DNA of 64,000 nt from an uncultured Pseudophaeobacter sp. (GTDB lineage Bacteria > Pseudomonadota > Alphaproteobacteria > Rhodobacterales > Rhodobacteraceae): NCBI GenBank assembly GCA_905479575.1, contig CAJQNB010000020.1:1-64000 (forward strand), written 5' to 3'. The translations under genes and the position numbers were made by a program. The notes below the pieces were generated by a model. The model was not told where the DNA came from, searched no databases, and saw only the letters and a program-made list of their open reading frames with translations. This document shows, piece after piece, positions 26,473-35,606 of this stretch (the first letter of the stretch is position 1; the number at the start of each line of letters is the position of its first letter).

Positions 26473-27494
26473 TGACGACGCCTCAGCCCCTGTTGAAGAT
26501 CGACAACCTGGAAAAGCGCTTTGAGCTGGACCGTGGCTTTCTGGAAACCCTGAAATTCAAGGGCGGCAAGCTGGTTCAGGAAAAGCGCGAAGTCCATGCC
26601 GTCAACAATATCTCGCTGGACGTTGCCGCCGGAGAGGCGCTCTGTGTGGTGGGGGAAAGCGGCTGTGGTAAATCCACCGTGGCCCGGTTGATTGCAGGCC
26701 TGCTGACGCCCAGCGGTGGTGAGATCCACTATGCAGGGGAGCGCATTGATAATCGCTCGCGCCGCGCAATGATGCCGCTGCGCAAAAAGATGCAGATGAT
26801 CTTTCAAAACCCCTATGCATCGCTGAACCCGCGCATGACCATCCAGCAGGCGCTGGAGGAACCCGTGCGCTATCACAATCCTGCCCTGTCCAGGGGCGAG
26901 GTGCGCGACAAGGTGGCGGAGGTTATGCGCTCGGTGGGTGTGGACCCCAGTTGGGCTGGGCGTTACCCCCATGAATTCTCTGGCGGGCAGCGCCAGCGGA
27001 TCGCCATTGCGCGGGCTTTGACGGTGGATCCTGAATTCATTATCGCCGATGAACCCATTTCGGCGCTGGATGTGTCGATCCAGGCGCAGGTGCTGAACCT
27101 GATGCTGGAGGCCAAGGACCAGCGCGGCCTCACCTATCTGTTCATCACCCATGATCTGAGCGTGGTGCAGCACTTTGGCACCAAGGTTGCGGTGCTTTAT
27201 CTGGGCTCGGTCTGCGAGCTGTCGGACACAGCGACGCTGTTTGAGAACCCCAAGCACCCCTATACCCGTGCTTTGCTTTCGGCGGTTCCGCAGTTAAAAG
27301 ATGATCATCCCAATCACATCAGATTGCGTGGCGAAATTCCGACACCGATCAACCTGCCCCAGGGATGCCCGTTTGAAAGTCGCTGTGCCCATGCCAATAG
27401 CCGGTGCCAGAATGAAAAACCTCGTCCCCAGCTACAGCCAGACGGCGCCCTGGTGGCCTGCCATGCCGTCGAAGAAGACCGGCTGGACGGCTAG
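26472..27494 (+). CDS. ABC transporter ATP-binding protein, DppF/OppF type
   Basis: Second ATPase, 340 residues. Walker A is GESGCGKSTVARLI, Q-loop MIFQNPYASLNPRM, signature FSGGQRQRIAIARAL, and Walker B FIIADEPISALDVS. The C-terminal extension ends QGCPFESRCAHANSRC, again the Cys pattern of the oligopeptide class. Last transporter gene; a LysR-type regulator starts 30 bp later in the same direction. Confidence 0.93.
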   Translation: MTTPQPLLKIDNLEKRFELDRGFLETLKFKGGKLVQEKREVHAVNNISLDVAAGEALCVVGESGCGKSTVARLIAGLLTPSGGEIHYAGERIDNRSRRAMMPLRKKMQMIFQNPYASLNPRMTIQQALEEPVRYHNPALSRGEVRDKVAEVMRSVGVDPSWAGRYPHEFSGGQRQRIAIARALTVDPEFIIADEPISALDVSIQAQVLNLMLEAKDQRGLTYLFITHDLSVVQHFGTKVAVLYLGSVCELSDTATLFENPKHPYTRALLSAVPQLKDDHPNHIRLRGEIPTPINLPQGCPFESRCAHANSRCQNEKPRPQLQPDGALVACHAVEEDRLDG

Positions 27495-27524
27495 GGTCAA
27501 AACGGCGCGGAACGGAATGACACA

Positions 27525-28535
27525 GTGGACATAGCCTGGCTCAGAGACTTTGAGGCTTTGGTCGCGCAGAAGAATTTCTCGCGCGCGGCGGAAGAGCGCA
27601 ATGTCAGCCAACCGGCCTTCTCTCGGCGCATTCGGGCGCTGGAGGAGGAGTTTGGCGTCAAACTGATCAATCGCCAAACCCTGCCGCTGTCGCTGACCCC
27701 GGCGGGAGAGGTGTTTCTGGCCCAGTCGCGGGTGATGCTGCGCACCTATGACGAGACGCTGGAGCGCTGCCAGATCATTGATGCGGCTGGCGAAAATGTC
27801 ATCCGCTTCGCCACCTCCCAGTCGCTTTACATGACCCATTACAAAACCCACATCGCCCCGATGGTCGATGAGGGGGGCTTGGAGATTGATTTGAACTCCA
27901 CCGGCTGGGCGGCGGATCAGTTTGTGTCGGCCCTGCAGCAGCGCTATTGCGATGTGATCCTGACCTATTGGCACCCGTCCATGGATGCGCTGGCGCCACT
28001 GGCGCTGGGGAAATGTGACTATATCACCTTGACCAAAGACAGCTTTGTGCCGGTGTCCAAAACCGGGCCGGATGGGCCGCTGCACCATTTTGACGCCCCC
28101 CCCAAGAAACCAGTGTCGCTGTTGTCCTACGGGACGGTTTCGGCGCTGCGCTCGGTGGTGGAACACGCCCTGCGGCAAAATGCTGACGGCCCCAAGATGC
28201 TGGTGGTGAACCAAAGCGCGCTGGCCAATTCTGTCAAGGCGATGGTGCTCGAGGGCTTTGGCCTGGGGTGGCTGCCACGGGAGCTGTGCAAGGAAGAGTT
28301 GGCAGAGGGGCGGATGCAGATCGTTGGTGGCCCGCAACACTGCCACGCGCTGGAGATCCGGCTTTACCGGGACAAAGAAAACAGCAAACCGACGCTGAAC
28401 CGCCTGTGGCGCGACATGCAGGCGCTTTCCCCTGATGCCGCAACCCTCCAAGATAGCCCCTGCCCAGATAGTCCAGACCCAGGCACTCCCGACCCAGGCA
28501 CTCCCAACCCAGACACCCCCGACGCGGCGTCCTAG
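27525..28535 (+). CDS. LysR-family regulator resembling HypT
   Basis: A 336-residue LysR regulator starting at a GTG (27525) with GGAA upstream. The N-terminal helix-turn-helix reads KNFSRAAEERNVSQPAFSRR IRALEEEFGVKLINRQ. The NxSQPAFSRRIRALE pattern and following residues are close to the E. coli hypochlorite regulator HypT (YjiE). The effector domain contains LLSYGTVSALRSVVEHAL and GFGLGWLPRELC. It is in the same direction as the peptide transporter and could be co-transcribed with it. The last 35 residues are an aberrant Pro/Asp/Thr repeat (see repeat at 28476). Effector and target are not known. Confidence 0.85.
   Translation: MDIAWLRDFEALVAQKNFSRAAEERNVSQPAFSRRIRALEEEFGVKLINRQTLPLSLTPAGEVFLAQSRVMLRTYDETLERCQIIDAAGENVIRFATSQSLYMTHYKTHIAPMVDEGGLEIDLNSTGWAADQFVSALQQRYCDVILTYWHPSMDALAPLALGKCDYITLTKDSFVPVSKTGPDGPLHHFDAPPKKPVSLLSYGTVSALRSVVEHALRQNADGPKMLVVNQSALANSVKAMVLEGFGLGWLPRELCKEELAEGRMQIVGGPQHCHALEIRLYRDKENSKPTLNRLWRDMQALSPDAATLQDSPCPDSPDPGTPDPGTPNPDTPDAAS
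28476..28520. repeat. 15-bp tandem repeat in the 3' end of the LysR gene
   Basis: Two identical copies of GACCCAGGCACTCCC (28476-28505) and a third diverged copy AACCCAGACACCCCC (28506-28520). They encode the repeated peptide DPGTP, giving a disordered acidic tail not expected in LysR proteins. Confidence 0.9.
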
Positions 28536-28558
28536 GCTATAGGCTGGGCGCCCATGGG

Positions 28559-29467
28559 CTAGCGCGACGCGGTCTCGGCGATATAGGGCTGCAGGCTTTC
28601 CAAAAAGGTATCGACAAAGTCCAGCGACAGCAGCGACCTGCTGCCAGAGACAGGCCGCAAAATGGACAGCCAGTGAGAGATCTCTGGGTCAAAGGGTCTG
28701 GACTGGACGTTTTTTGATTTGAACTGATCGGCGTCCAGGGCGCTGACAACGGAAACCCCCTGACCTTCGGCCACCATCAGGCAAGCGGTTGAAAACTGGC
28801 GGACCTCGACCCAGGAATTCAACAAGACACCATGGTCGGCAAAGGCCTGCGACAGGCTGTTGAAAAACGGGCTGCCTTTGCGGGCGTGAATGATTTTTTC
28901 ATCCGCCAGATCCATCGGCGAGATCTGCTCCAGCTTGGCCAGCCGGTGACCGCGTGGAAAAATACAGACCGTTTTGATCGCAATATCAATGTGCTCAACG
29001 GCTGGATGGCCCGTGAACCCATCTGTTATGCCACAGTCATATTGTTCGCCTATGATCCACTCCAGGATCCGCTCCGGGCGGTCCGGCTCAAGCGTGAGAT
29101 TCACCCCCGGACGTTGCTGTAGAAACTTGGCGAGCAGTTTGGGGAGATGGGAGCTGGCAAAGCCCGGCAGGCAGGCGATCCGCAGATGCCCGGCCGTTCG
29201 ATCCGTCAAGTCACGGTTGAGTTCTTCGAGATGGCGCAGACTGTCAAAGACCCGGCCGACTTCGGACAACAGATAGCGCGCTTCGCTGGTGGGAATCAGC
29301 ATGCCGTCCTTGCGCTGGAACAGCTCGATCGCGACCGAGTTGGAAAAGTCTGACAAGAGCCGACTGGTGGCGGGTTGTGAGATGCCCAAAGTTTTTGCAG
29401 CACGGGTGACCGACCCCGTCTGCGCAACGGCCTGAAAAGCCTCCAACTGCCTCAGCTTGAATTTCAA
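28559..29467 (-). CDS. LysR-family transcriptional regulator divergent from ugpB
   Basis: A 302-residue LysR regulator. The winged helix-turn-helix reads LRQLEAFQAVAQTGSVTRAA KTLGISQPATSRLLSDF. The effector domain has GHLRIACLPGFASSHLPKLL and GVSVVSALDADQF. The start is a TTG at 29467 with GAGG eight bases upstream; no in-frame ATG precedes it, and the protein start fits the family. Divergent from ugpBAEC, so it is a candidate regulator of glycerol-3-phosphate uptake or another inducible trait. A palindrome overlaps its own RBS. Confidence 0.88.
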   Translation of the reverse strand: MKFKLRQLEAFQAVAQTGSVTRAAKTLGISQPATSRLLSDFSNSVAIELFQRKDGMLIPTSEARYLLSEVGRVFDSLRHLEELNRDLTDRTAGHLRIACLPGFASSHLPKLLAKFLQQRPGVNLTLEPDRPERILEWIIGEQYDCGITDGFTGHPAVEHIDIAIKTVCIFPRGHRLAKLEQISPMDLADEKIIHARKGSPFFNSLSQAFADHGVLLNSWVEVRQFSTACLMVAEGQGVSVVSALDADQFKSKNVQSRPFDPEISHWLSILRPVSGSRSLLSLDFVDTFLESLQPYIAETASR

Positions 29468-29472
29468 TGGCT

Positions 29473-29503
29473 TAGCCTCAAATTTACGGAATATCTGAGG
29501 CTA
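29473..29503. promoter_or_regulatory. Inverted repeat in the LysR/ugpB divergent promoter
   Basis: TAGCCTCA-N15-TGAGGCTA, a perfect 8-bp inverted repeat. It lies just before the TTG of the LysR gene and covers its RBS, the position expected for an autoregulatory operator. Confidence 0.55.
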
Positions 29504-29505
29504 TT

Positions 29506-29522
29506 CATAACATTGTGTTATG
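29506..29522. promoter_or_regulatory. Second palindrome in the LysR/ugpB promoter
   Basis: CATAACA-TTG-TGTTATG, a perfect 7-bp inverted repeat about 80 bp before the ugpB ATG. It adjoins the previous inverted repeat. Candidate operator for a different regulator or a second LysR half-site pair. Confidence 0.5.
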
Positions 29523-29602
29523 CCTGATGTCAAAAAACTTTCACTTGCATTATGCCTGTTTCTGCTCACTCTTTGGGCATCAGATGAACGGGGAGATCTC
29601 AT

Positions 29603-30904
29603 ATGTCTATCAAATCACTTCTTTGCACGTCGGCCATCCTGGCCTCGACCGCTGGTGTTGCCTTTGCCGAAACCGAGGTTCAGTGGTGGCACGCCATGGG
29701 CGGTGCCAATGGCGAACGCGTTAACAAAATCGCCGAAGATTTCAACGCCACGCAGAGCGACTACAAGGTCGTTCCTGTCTACAAGGGCAACTATACCGAA
29801 ACCATGACCGCCGCGATTGCGGCCTTCCGTGCCAAAGAACACCCGCAGATCGTGCAGGTTTTTGAAGTCGGCACCGCCACCATGATGGCAGCCAAGGGCG
29901 CGATCTATCCTGTCGAGCAGCTGATGAAAGACGCCGGCGAGCCCTTTGATGGCGACGCCTTCCTGCCTGCGGTTGTGTCCTACTATGAGACCCCCGAAGG
30001 TGAGCTGCTGTCGATGCCTTTCAACAGCTCCACCCCGGTCATGTGGTACAACAAAGACGCGCTGGACGCGGCGGGTGCATCGGTTCCAGAAACCTGGGAT
30101 GATGTGAAGGTTGCGGCGCAAAAACTGGTCGACAACGGCATGGAATGCGGTGTCTCCTTTGGCTGGCAGTCCTGGGTGATGATCGAGAACTTCTCGGCTT
30201 GGCACAACATGGAAATGGGTACCAAGGAAAACGGCTTTGCCGGTTTCGACACCGAGTTCAACTTCAACAACCCTGCGGTTGCTGCCCGTCTGGACGACAT
30301 TGCCTCGATGACCGAAGGCAACCTGTTCAAATACGGTGGCCGTCGCGGCGACAGCCTGCCGATGTTCACCAATGGTGAATGCGGCATGTGGATGAACTCC
30401 TCTGCCTATTATGGTTCGATGAAAAGCCAGGCCGGTTTTGAATTTGGTCAGACCATGCTGCCGCTGGACACCAACCTGGCCGATGCACCGCAGAACTCTG
30501 TTATCGGTGGCGCAACCCTGTGGGTTCTGGCCGGTCACGAGGACGAAGAGTACAAAGGCACTGCCAAGTTCCTGACCTACCTGTCTTCGCCAGAAGTACA
30601 GGCCTGGTGGCACCAGGAAACCGGCTATGTGCCGATCACCACAGCCGCCTATGAGCTGTCCAAGGAGCAGGGGTTCTATGAAGCTAACCCCGGCACCGAC
30701 ATCGCCATCAAACAGCTGAGCCTGAACACACCAACCCCGAACAGCCGCGGCCTGCGCTTTGGCAACTTTGTTCAGGTGCGTGACGTGATCAACGAAGAGC
30801 TGGAAGCCCTTTGGGCAGGCGACAAGTCTGCAACCGACGCGCTGAATTCAGCGGCCGAGCGTGGCAACACCCTGCTGCGCAAGTTCGAACGCTCCGCGAA
30901 ATAA
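29603..30904 (+). CDS. ugpB: sn-glycerol-3-phosphate ABC transporter substrate-binding protein
   Basis: Periplasmic receptor of 433 residues. The signal peptide MSIKSLLCTSAILASTAGVA FA precedes the mature start ETEVQWWHAMGGANGERVNK, a UgpB hallmark. PVYKGNYTETMTAAIAAFRA, QVFEVGTATMMAAKGA and FNSSTPVMWYNKDALDAAG are close to E. coli UgpB. GGGGAG is seven bases before the ATG. It heads ugpBAEC with a diesterase gene. Confidence 0.95.
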   Translation: MSIKSLLCTSAILASTAGVAFAETEVQWWHAMGGANGERVNKIAEDFNATQSDYKVVPVYKGNYTETMTAAIAAFRAKEHPQIVQVFEVGTATMMAAKGAIYPVEQLMKDAGEPFDGDAFLPAVVSYYETPEGELLSMPFNSSTPVMWYNKDALDAAGASVPETWDDVKVAAQKLVDNGMECGVSFGWQSWVMIENFSAWHNMEMGTKENGFAGFDTEFNFNNPAVAARLDDIASMTEGNLFKYGGRRGDSLPMFTNGECGMWMNSSAYYGSMKSQAGFEFGQTMLPLDTNLADAPQNSVIGGATLWVLAGHEDEEYKGTAKFLTYLSSPEVQAWWHQETGYVPITTAAYELSKEQGFYEANPGTDIAIKQLSLNTPTPNSRGLRFGNFVQVRDVINEELEALWAGDKSATDALNSAAERGNTLLRKFERSAK

Positions 30905-30924
30905 GCACTGCGTGATGATCTGAG

Positions 30925-30949
30925 CCATGCCGCCCCTCGGGCGGCATGG
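30925..30949 (+). terminator. Intercistronic hairpin ugpB/ugpA
   Basis: CCATGCCGCCC, loop CTC, GGGCGGCATGG is a perfect 11-bp stem followed by TCTCGTTTTGC. A partial terminator or mRNA-protecting hairpin between receptor and permease genes. Confidence 0.8.
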
Positions 30950-30980
30950 TCTCGTTTTGCGCGCTGCCGCAAGCGGCGCA

Positions 30981-31014
30981 TCTCTACCGGGCATCACTCT
31001 CTACCGGGCACTAC
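30981..31014. repeat. 17-bp tandem duplication upstream of ugpA
   Basis: TCTCTACCGGGCATCAC is followed directly by TCTCTACCGGGCACTAC. It lies in the leader between ugpB and the ugpA ATG and does not encode protein if ugpA starts at 31027. Confidence 0.8.
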
Positions 31015-31026
31015 ACGGGGCACTCC

Positions 31027-31908
31027 ATGCTGAAACGCGTCCATTTTCCTTCTTCGCCACTGCCCTATCTGCTGGTGGCACCGCAGCTGGCGATTACGCT
31101 GGTTTTCTTTATCTGGCCCGCCAGCCAGGCGATGTATCAGTCGTTTCTCATCGAGGATGCCTTTGGCCTGGGGTCCGAATTTGTCTGGTTTGAGAACTTC
31201 CAGGCTCTTTGGGGGGACCAGCATTATCTGGATGCCTTTTGGCGGACGGCCATTTTCTCGCTCTTGGTGGCGGCGCTGTCCATGGGGGTGGCGCTGATCC
31301 TGGCAGGATTTGCCCAGCGGGTGGTGCGCGGCGCCATGATGTACCGCACCCTGCTGATCTGGCCCTATGCGGTTGCGCCGGTTCTGGCCGGGGCGCTGTG
31401 GGTGTTTATGTTCAACCCGACACTGGGGATTTTCCCCTATTTTCTGGACTTTTTCGGCATCGACTGGAACCACTACCTGAACGGCAATCAGGCCATGGCG
31501 CTGGTGGTCATGGCTGCCGCCTGGAAACAGGTGGCCTATAACTTTTTGTTCTATCTCGCCGCCATGCAATCGATCCCGAACAGTGTCATCGAGGCCGCCG
31601 CTATTGATGGCGCCGGGCCGGGGCGCAGGTTCTTTTCCATCATCCTGCCGCTGATCTCGCCCACCACGTTTTTCCTGCTGGTCATCAACATGGTCTACGC
31701 CTTCTTTGAAACCTTCGGCATCATCCATGCCGTGACCCAAGGCGGGCCTGGCTCCTCTACCACGATCCTTGTCTACAAGGTCTTCAACGATGGCTTTGTG
31801 GGGCTTGATCTCGGCGGTTCTGCAGCGCAGTCGGTGATCCTGATGGTGCTGGTCATTGCCATGACCGTTGTCCAATTCCGCTATGTTGAAAGAAAGGTGG
31901 AATACTGA
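31027..31908 (+). CDS. ugpA: sn-glycerol-3-phosphate ABC transporter permease UgpA
   Basis: Inner-membrane permease of 293 residues, beginning [20 protein letters not shown]. The ATG at 31027 was chosen because the frame upstream runs through the hairpin and repeat. [14 protein letters not shown] is the typical first periplasmic segment, and the EAA loop reads [20 protein letters not shown]. The C-terminus overlaps the ugpE start (TGATG). Confidence 0.94.
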   Translation: MLKRVHFPSSPLPYLLVAPQLAITLVFFIWPASQAMYQSFLIEDAFGLGSEFVWFENFQALWGDQHYLDAFWRTAIFSLLVAALSMGVALILAGFAQRVVRGAMMYRTLLIWPYAVAPVLAGALWVFMFNPTLGIFPYFLDFFGIDWNHYLNGNQAMALVVMAAAWKQVAYNFLFYLAAMQSIPNSVIEAAAIDGAGPGRRFFSIILPLISPTTFFLLVINMVYAFFETFGIIHAVTQGGPGSSTTILVYKVFNDGFVGLDLGGSAAQSVILMVLVIAMTVVQFRYVERKVEY

Positions 31909-32759
31909 TGGTTGAAAATCGTCCACTTACTGCATTGCTCACCCATTTTGTGCTGGTGCTTGGCGTCATCGCCATTGCCTTGCCGATCTGGATCACCTTT
32001 GTCGCCGCCACCCATGATCAGTTTCGTATGAACCAGGTGCCGCTGCCCCTGTGGCCGGGAACGCATTTGTGGGACAATCTGAAACAGACGCTGTTTGGCT
32101 CTGGGCTGAGCGGCTCCGAAGGCGCGCCGGTCTGGCTGATGTTGTTCAACAGTCTGGCCATGGCGATGATGATTGCGCTGGGCAAGATCGCCATCTCACT
32201 GCTTTCGGCCTTTGCCATCGTCTATTTCCGCTTTCCCTTCCGTATGACCTGTTTCTGGATGATCTTCATCACCCTGATGCTGCCGGTTGAGGTGCGGATC
32301 CTGCCCACCTTTGAGGTGGTGGCCAACCTTGGCATGCTGAACAGCTATTGGGGGTTGTCGATCCCGCTGATTGCCTCTGCGACGGCGACCTTCATGTTCC
32401 GTCAGGTGTTCCTGACGGTGCCGGATGAGATGCTGGAAAGTGCGCGCATTGATGGGGCAGGGCCGATGCGGTTTTTCTGGGATATTCTGCTGCCGCTGTC
32501 GCGCACCAATATCGCGGCGCTGTTTGTGATCCTCTTCATCTTTGGCTGGAACCAGTACCTTTGGCCGCTGCTGATCACCACGGATACCTCGATGACCACC
32601 ATCGTCATGTCGATCAAACAGATGCTGGAGGCGGCCGAGCAAAGCCCGCAATGGAATATCATCATGACGACCGCCCTTTTGGCGATGATCCCACCGATCT
32701 TTGTCGTCATCTCGATGCAAAAGCTCTTTGTGCAGGGCTTGACGGAAACCGATAAATAG
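31908..32759 (+). CDS. ugpE: sn-glycerol-3-phosphate ABC transporter permease UgpE
   Basis: Second permease, 283 residues. It shows [20 protein letters not shown], the UgpE-specific periplasmic loop, and [20 protein letters not shown]. The EAA loop is [20 protein letters not shown], and [11 protein letters not shown] lies near the C-terminus. Coupled to ugpA by a TGATG overlap; ugpC follows after 11 bp. Confidence 0.94.
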   Translation: MVENRPLTALLTHFVLVLGVIAIALPIWITFVAATHDQFRMNQVPLPLWPGTHLWDNLKQTLFGSGLSGSEGAPVWLMLFNSLAMAMMIALGKIAISLLSAFAIVYFRFPFRMTCFWMIFITLMLPVEVRILPTFEVVANLGMLNSYWGLSIPLIASATATFMFRQVFLTVPDEMLESARIDGAGPMRFFWDILLPLSRTNIAALFVILFIFGWNQYLWPLLITTDTSMTTIVMSIKQMLEAAEQSPQWNIIMTTALLAMIPPIFVVISMQKLFVQGLTETDK

Positions 32760-32770
32760 GACGCCCCTCA

Positions 32771-33841
32771 ATGGCTGAAATTAAACTGACCGACCTGACC
32801 AAATCCTATGGCCCCACCGAAGTGCTGCACCATGTTGAGGGCGAGATCAAAGATGGCGAATTCATCGTCATCGTTGGCCCCTCGGGCTGCGGCAAATCCA
32901 CCCTGCTGCGCATGGTGGCGGGGCTGGAGACTGTTACCTCTGGCGAGATCGCAATTGCGGGACGCCGGGTGAATGAGCTGGAGCCATCAAAGCGCGATAT
33001 CGCCATGGTGTTCCAGAACTATGCGCTTTATCCGCATATGAGCGTGCGTGAAAACATGGCTTACGGGCTGAAGATCCGCAAACTCTCCAAGGCTGAGATC
33101 AATCAGCGTGTTGAAGAGGCCGCCGATATTCTGGAAATCCGTCAGTATCTGGACCGCAAACCCCGGCAATTGTCCGGTGGCCAGCGTCAGCGGGTTGCCA
33201 TGGGGCGGGCCATCGTGCGCGATCCGCAGGTGTTCCTGTTTGACGAACCCCTGTCGAACCTGGATGCCAAACTGCGGGTGCAGATGCGGCTGGAGATCCG
33301 CAAGCTGCAGCAGCGCCTGGGGGTGACCTCGATCTATGTGACCCATGATCAGGTCGAAGCGATGACCCTGGGCGATCGCCTGATGGTGTTGAATGGTGGC
33401 TATGTTGAGCAGTTCGGCACCCCGATTGAGCTCTATGACCGCCCGGCGTCGGTCTTTGTGGCCGGTTTCATTGGCAGTCCGGCGATGAACTTTATCCCCG
33501 TCACGGTAGCGGCCGACGGCATGGGGCTGCCAAATGGCGCCAAACTTGCGGCGCCGCAGCTGTCTGAGGCACAGGCGCAGGCGGGGTCGGTTTTGTTGGG
33601 CATTCGCCCCGAACATCTGGTGGCGGATGAAAACGGCCCCATTGCCATTGATGTGGATATGGTGGAACAACTGGGCGCCAACACGCTGTTGCATGGCATG
33701 CTCAGCGGCACCACCCATGCCATGGTGGCCTCGGTTTCGGGGCATGTGTCTACTCAAACCGGCGCGCAGCATCGGTTTTCTGCCGCACCAGAGCTGCTGC
33801 ACCTGTTCGACGCCAAGACCGAAAAACGGCTGGAGGCGTGA
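32771..33841 (+). CDS. ugpC: sn-glycerol-3-phosphate ABC transporter ATP-binding protein UgpC
   Basis: ATPase of 356 residues. Walker A is [14 protein letters not shown], the signature [15 protein letters not shown], and Walker [17 protein letters not shown]-terminal MalK-type regulatory domain follows, with [16 protein letters not shown] and [16 protein letters not shown]. The operon context gives the substrate. The stop overlaps the next gene's ATG. Confidence 0.93.
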   Translation: MAEIKLTDLTKSYGPTEVLHHVEGEIKDGEFIVIVGPSGCGKSTLLRMVAGLETVTSGEIAIAGRRVNELEPSKRDIAMVFQNYALYPHMSVRENMAYGLKIRKLSKAEINQRVEEAADILEIRQYLDRKPRQLSGGQRQRVAMGRAIVRDPQVFLFDEPLSNLDAKLRVQMRLEIRKLQQRLGVTSIYVTHDQVEAMTLGDRLMVLNGGYVEQFGTPIELYDRPASVFVAGFIGSPAMNFIPVTVAADGMGLPNGAKLAAPQLSEAQAQAGSVLLGIRPEHLVADENGPIAIDVDMVEQLGANTLLHGMLSGTTHAMVASVSGHVSTQTGAQHRFSAAPELLHLFDAKTEKRLEA

Positions 33842-34797
33842 TGCAGTTCCCCCAGCTGGCGGCCTTTACCGGTGGCGATGGTCTGATCCGGGTGATCGGG
33901 CATCGCGGTGCGCGCGGTGTGATGCCGGAAAACACCATGGAGGGCTTTGCCTTCACCCTGAACTGTGGGGTGCGCCTGTTGGAATTCGACGTGGTGATGA
34001 GCCGCGACGGGGTGCCGGTGATCACCCATAATCACAGCCTGACCGGCTCGATCGTGCGGGACGGGGCCGGCAACTGGCTGCAGGGGGCAGAGCCCAGGGT
34101 GTCTGATCTGGATTGGGCCTATCTGGCCGAGATGGATGTGGGCGGGTTGGATGGTCGCAGCGAATACGGCCAGCGCTTTCCCGATCAGGCTTTTCTCTAT
34201 GGCGCTCGCATTCCACGTCTCAGCGATCTCTGTGCCTTGATTGCCCAGCCGGGTTATCAGGATGTGCATCTGATGCTGGAGATCAAATCCGACCCTGAGA
34301 CACTACAGGATGCCTCGGCCCGCGCCGCCGTTGTGGCGGCGGTGGTGGCTGACGTTCGCGCCCTGGGGCTGACGCAGCGCACCTTGATGCACAGCTTTGA
34401 CTGGGCGCTTTTGGCGGAATGTGCCCGCCAGGCACCTGAAATGCCGACCTCTTTTCTCACGCAGATGCCGCAAAATGCAGCGGATATCGGCGAAGATCAC
34501 GCCACCCCTGCGGTTCCCGGTCTGACTGAGGCCGACGCCAGCCCGCCTGACCTGGTGGCCGCAGCAGGTGGCGCGCTGTGGTGCCCCTATTACCTGGATG
34601 TGACCGCGGCGCAGGTGGCGCGGGCACATGCCCTGGGCCTGCGGGTTGCGGTCTGGACGGTGAATGAGATGGAAGACATCGACCGGATGATTGCTTTGGG
34701 CGTTGATGGCATTGTCACCGACTACCCAGGCCGGGTGCAGCGCAGGTTGCTGGCGCTGGACCATGTTTGGACGGAACAGGCGGCACTTGCCGTTTAG
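33841..34797 (+). CDS. ugpQ: Glycerophosphodiester phosphodiesterase
   Basis: Hydrolyses glycerophosphodiesters to glycerol-3-phosphate and an alcohol, acting on compounds imported by UgpBAEC. The GDPD catalytic region reads VIGHRGARGVMPENTMEGF, then LLEFDVVMSRDGVPVITHNH. The C-terminal barrel segment is VWTVNEMEDIDRMIALGVDG. The ATG at 33841 overlaps the ugpC stop; a GTG one codon earlier is less likely. No signal peptide is seen, so it is probably cytoplasmic. Length 318 residues is slightly long for UgpQ. Convergent with the TetR gene. Confidence 0.93.
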   Translation: MQFPQLAAFTGGDGLIRVIGHRGARGVMPENTMEGFAFTLNCGVRLLEFDVVMSRDGVPVITHNHSLTGSIVRDGAGNWLQGAEPRVSDLDWAYLAEMDVGGLDGRSEYGQRFPDQAFLYGARIPRLSDLCALIAQPGYQDVHLMLEIKSDPETLQDASARAAVVAAVVADVRALGLTQRTLMHSFDWALLAECARQAPEMPTSFLTQMPQNAADIGEDHATPAVPGLTEADASPPDLVAAAGGALWCPYYLDVTAAQVARAHALGLRVAVWTVNEMEDIDRMIALGVDGIVTDYPGRVQRRLLALDHVWTEQAALAV

Positions 34798-34862
34798 GCA
34801 CAGGTTCTCGCACAGGCTCTGGCACTGACACTGGCGCGTTGTGTGGGGCCGGGTGCCTGGCC

Positions 34863-35531
34863 CTAGGATCTAAATCCCGCCTCGCAAAAGGCCAACAAGT
34901 GCGCGGTGAGATCCGCAGCCAGGTCCCCGGCTGCATCCTGCGGGCGCGCGCTGTCTGCGAGGCCTGCAATTCGCCAGCGCGAGGTGCAAAGGGACAGCAT
35001 TGCAGAGACCATAAAGACAAAATGGGTGCTGATCTTTTGCTGCGAGCTCTCGGGCAGGATTGCTGCAATCTCCGCAAGAAAGACCCTGACGGTTGGGTCA
35101 AAACAGCGCTGTGCAATATGCTGCCAGCGCACATCCGACGAGACATGGGCGATCAGCCGACCATAGGCCGACCAGGCGGCGCCGCCATTCAGGGTCTTGT
35201 CGATGAAAGGCGCAATAAAGCAGGTCAGAATCCGGCGCAGGGTGAGCGGACCTTCGGTTTTGGCTAAGGCAAGGGCATCTTGTCTGAGCCGGGCCAGTTC
35301 CTGCGCCCGCCGGGTGACCACAGTGGCAAACAGCGCCTCTTTGCTGCCGCCGTGATGATTGACCAGGGCCCCCTGCACATCGGCGGCGCGGGCGATGTCA
35401 CGAATCGAAGCCCCTTCAAACCCACGCTCTGAAAACAGCTGCTCTGCGGCATCATAAATGCGCTCACGAGTCGCCAAAGAGCGCTTGCTCGGCGCACGTT
35501 GTCGTTGATTTTCTTTCACTTTTTCGGTCAT
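34863..35531 (-). CDS. TetR-family regulator
   Basis: A 222-residue repressor-type protein. The N-terminal DNA-binding domain reads RERIYDAAEQLFSERGFEGA SIRDIARAADVQGALVNHHG. It is followed by an all-helical ligand domain with a DUF1956/CerR-like look (FIAPFIDKTLNGGAAWSAYG). It is divergent from the monooxygenase operon with only about 75 bp between start codons, so it most likely controls that operon. Ligand unknown. Confidence 0.9.
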   Translation of the reverse strand: MTEKVKENQRQRAPSKRSLATRERIYDAAEQLFSERGFEGASIRDIARAADVQGALVNHHGGSKEALFATVVTRRAQELARLRQDALALAKTEGPLTLRRILTCFIAPFIDKTLNGGAAWSAYGRLIAHVSSDVRWQHIAQRCFDPTVRVFLAEIAAILPESSQQKISTHFVFMVSAMLSLCTSRWRIAGLADSARPQDAAGDLAADLTAHLLAFCEAGFRS

Positions 35532-35606
35532 GGCAGAAATACCTTGCCCTATTTTTAACAGTCGTTCAATCTAAAAGAGCGCCTGATGGCGCACCAGGGA
35601 GGAAAA

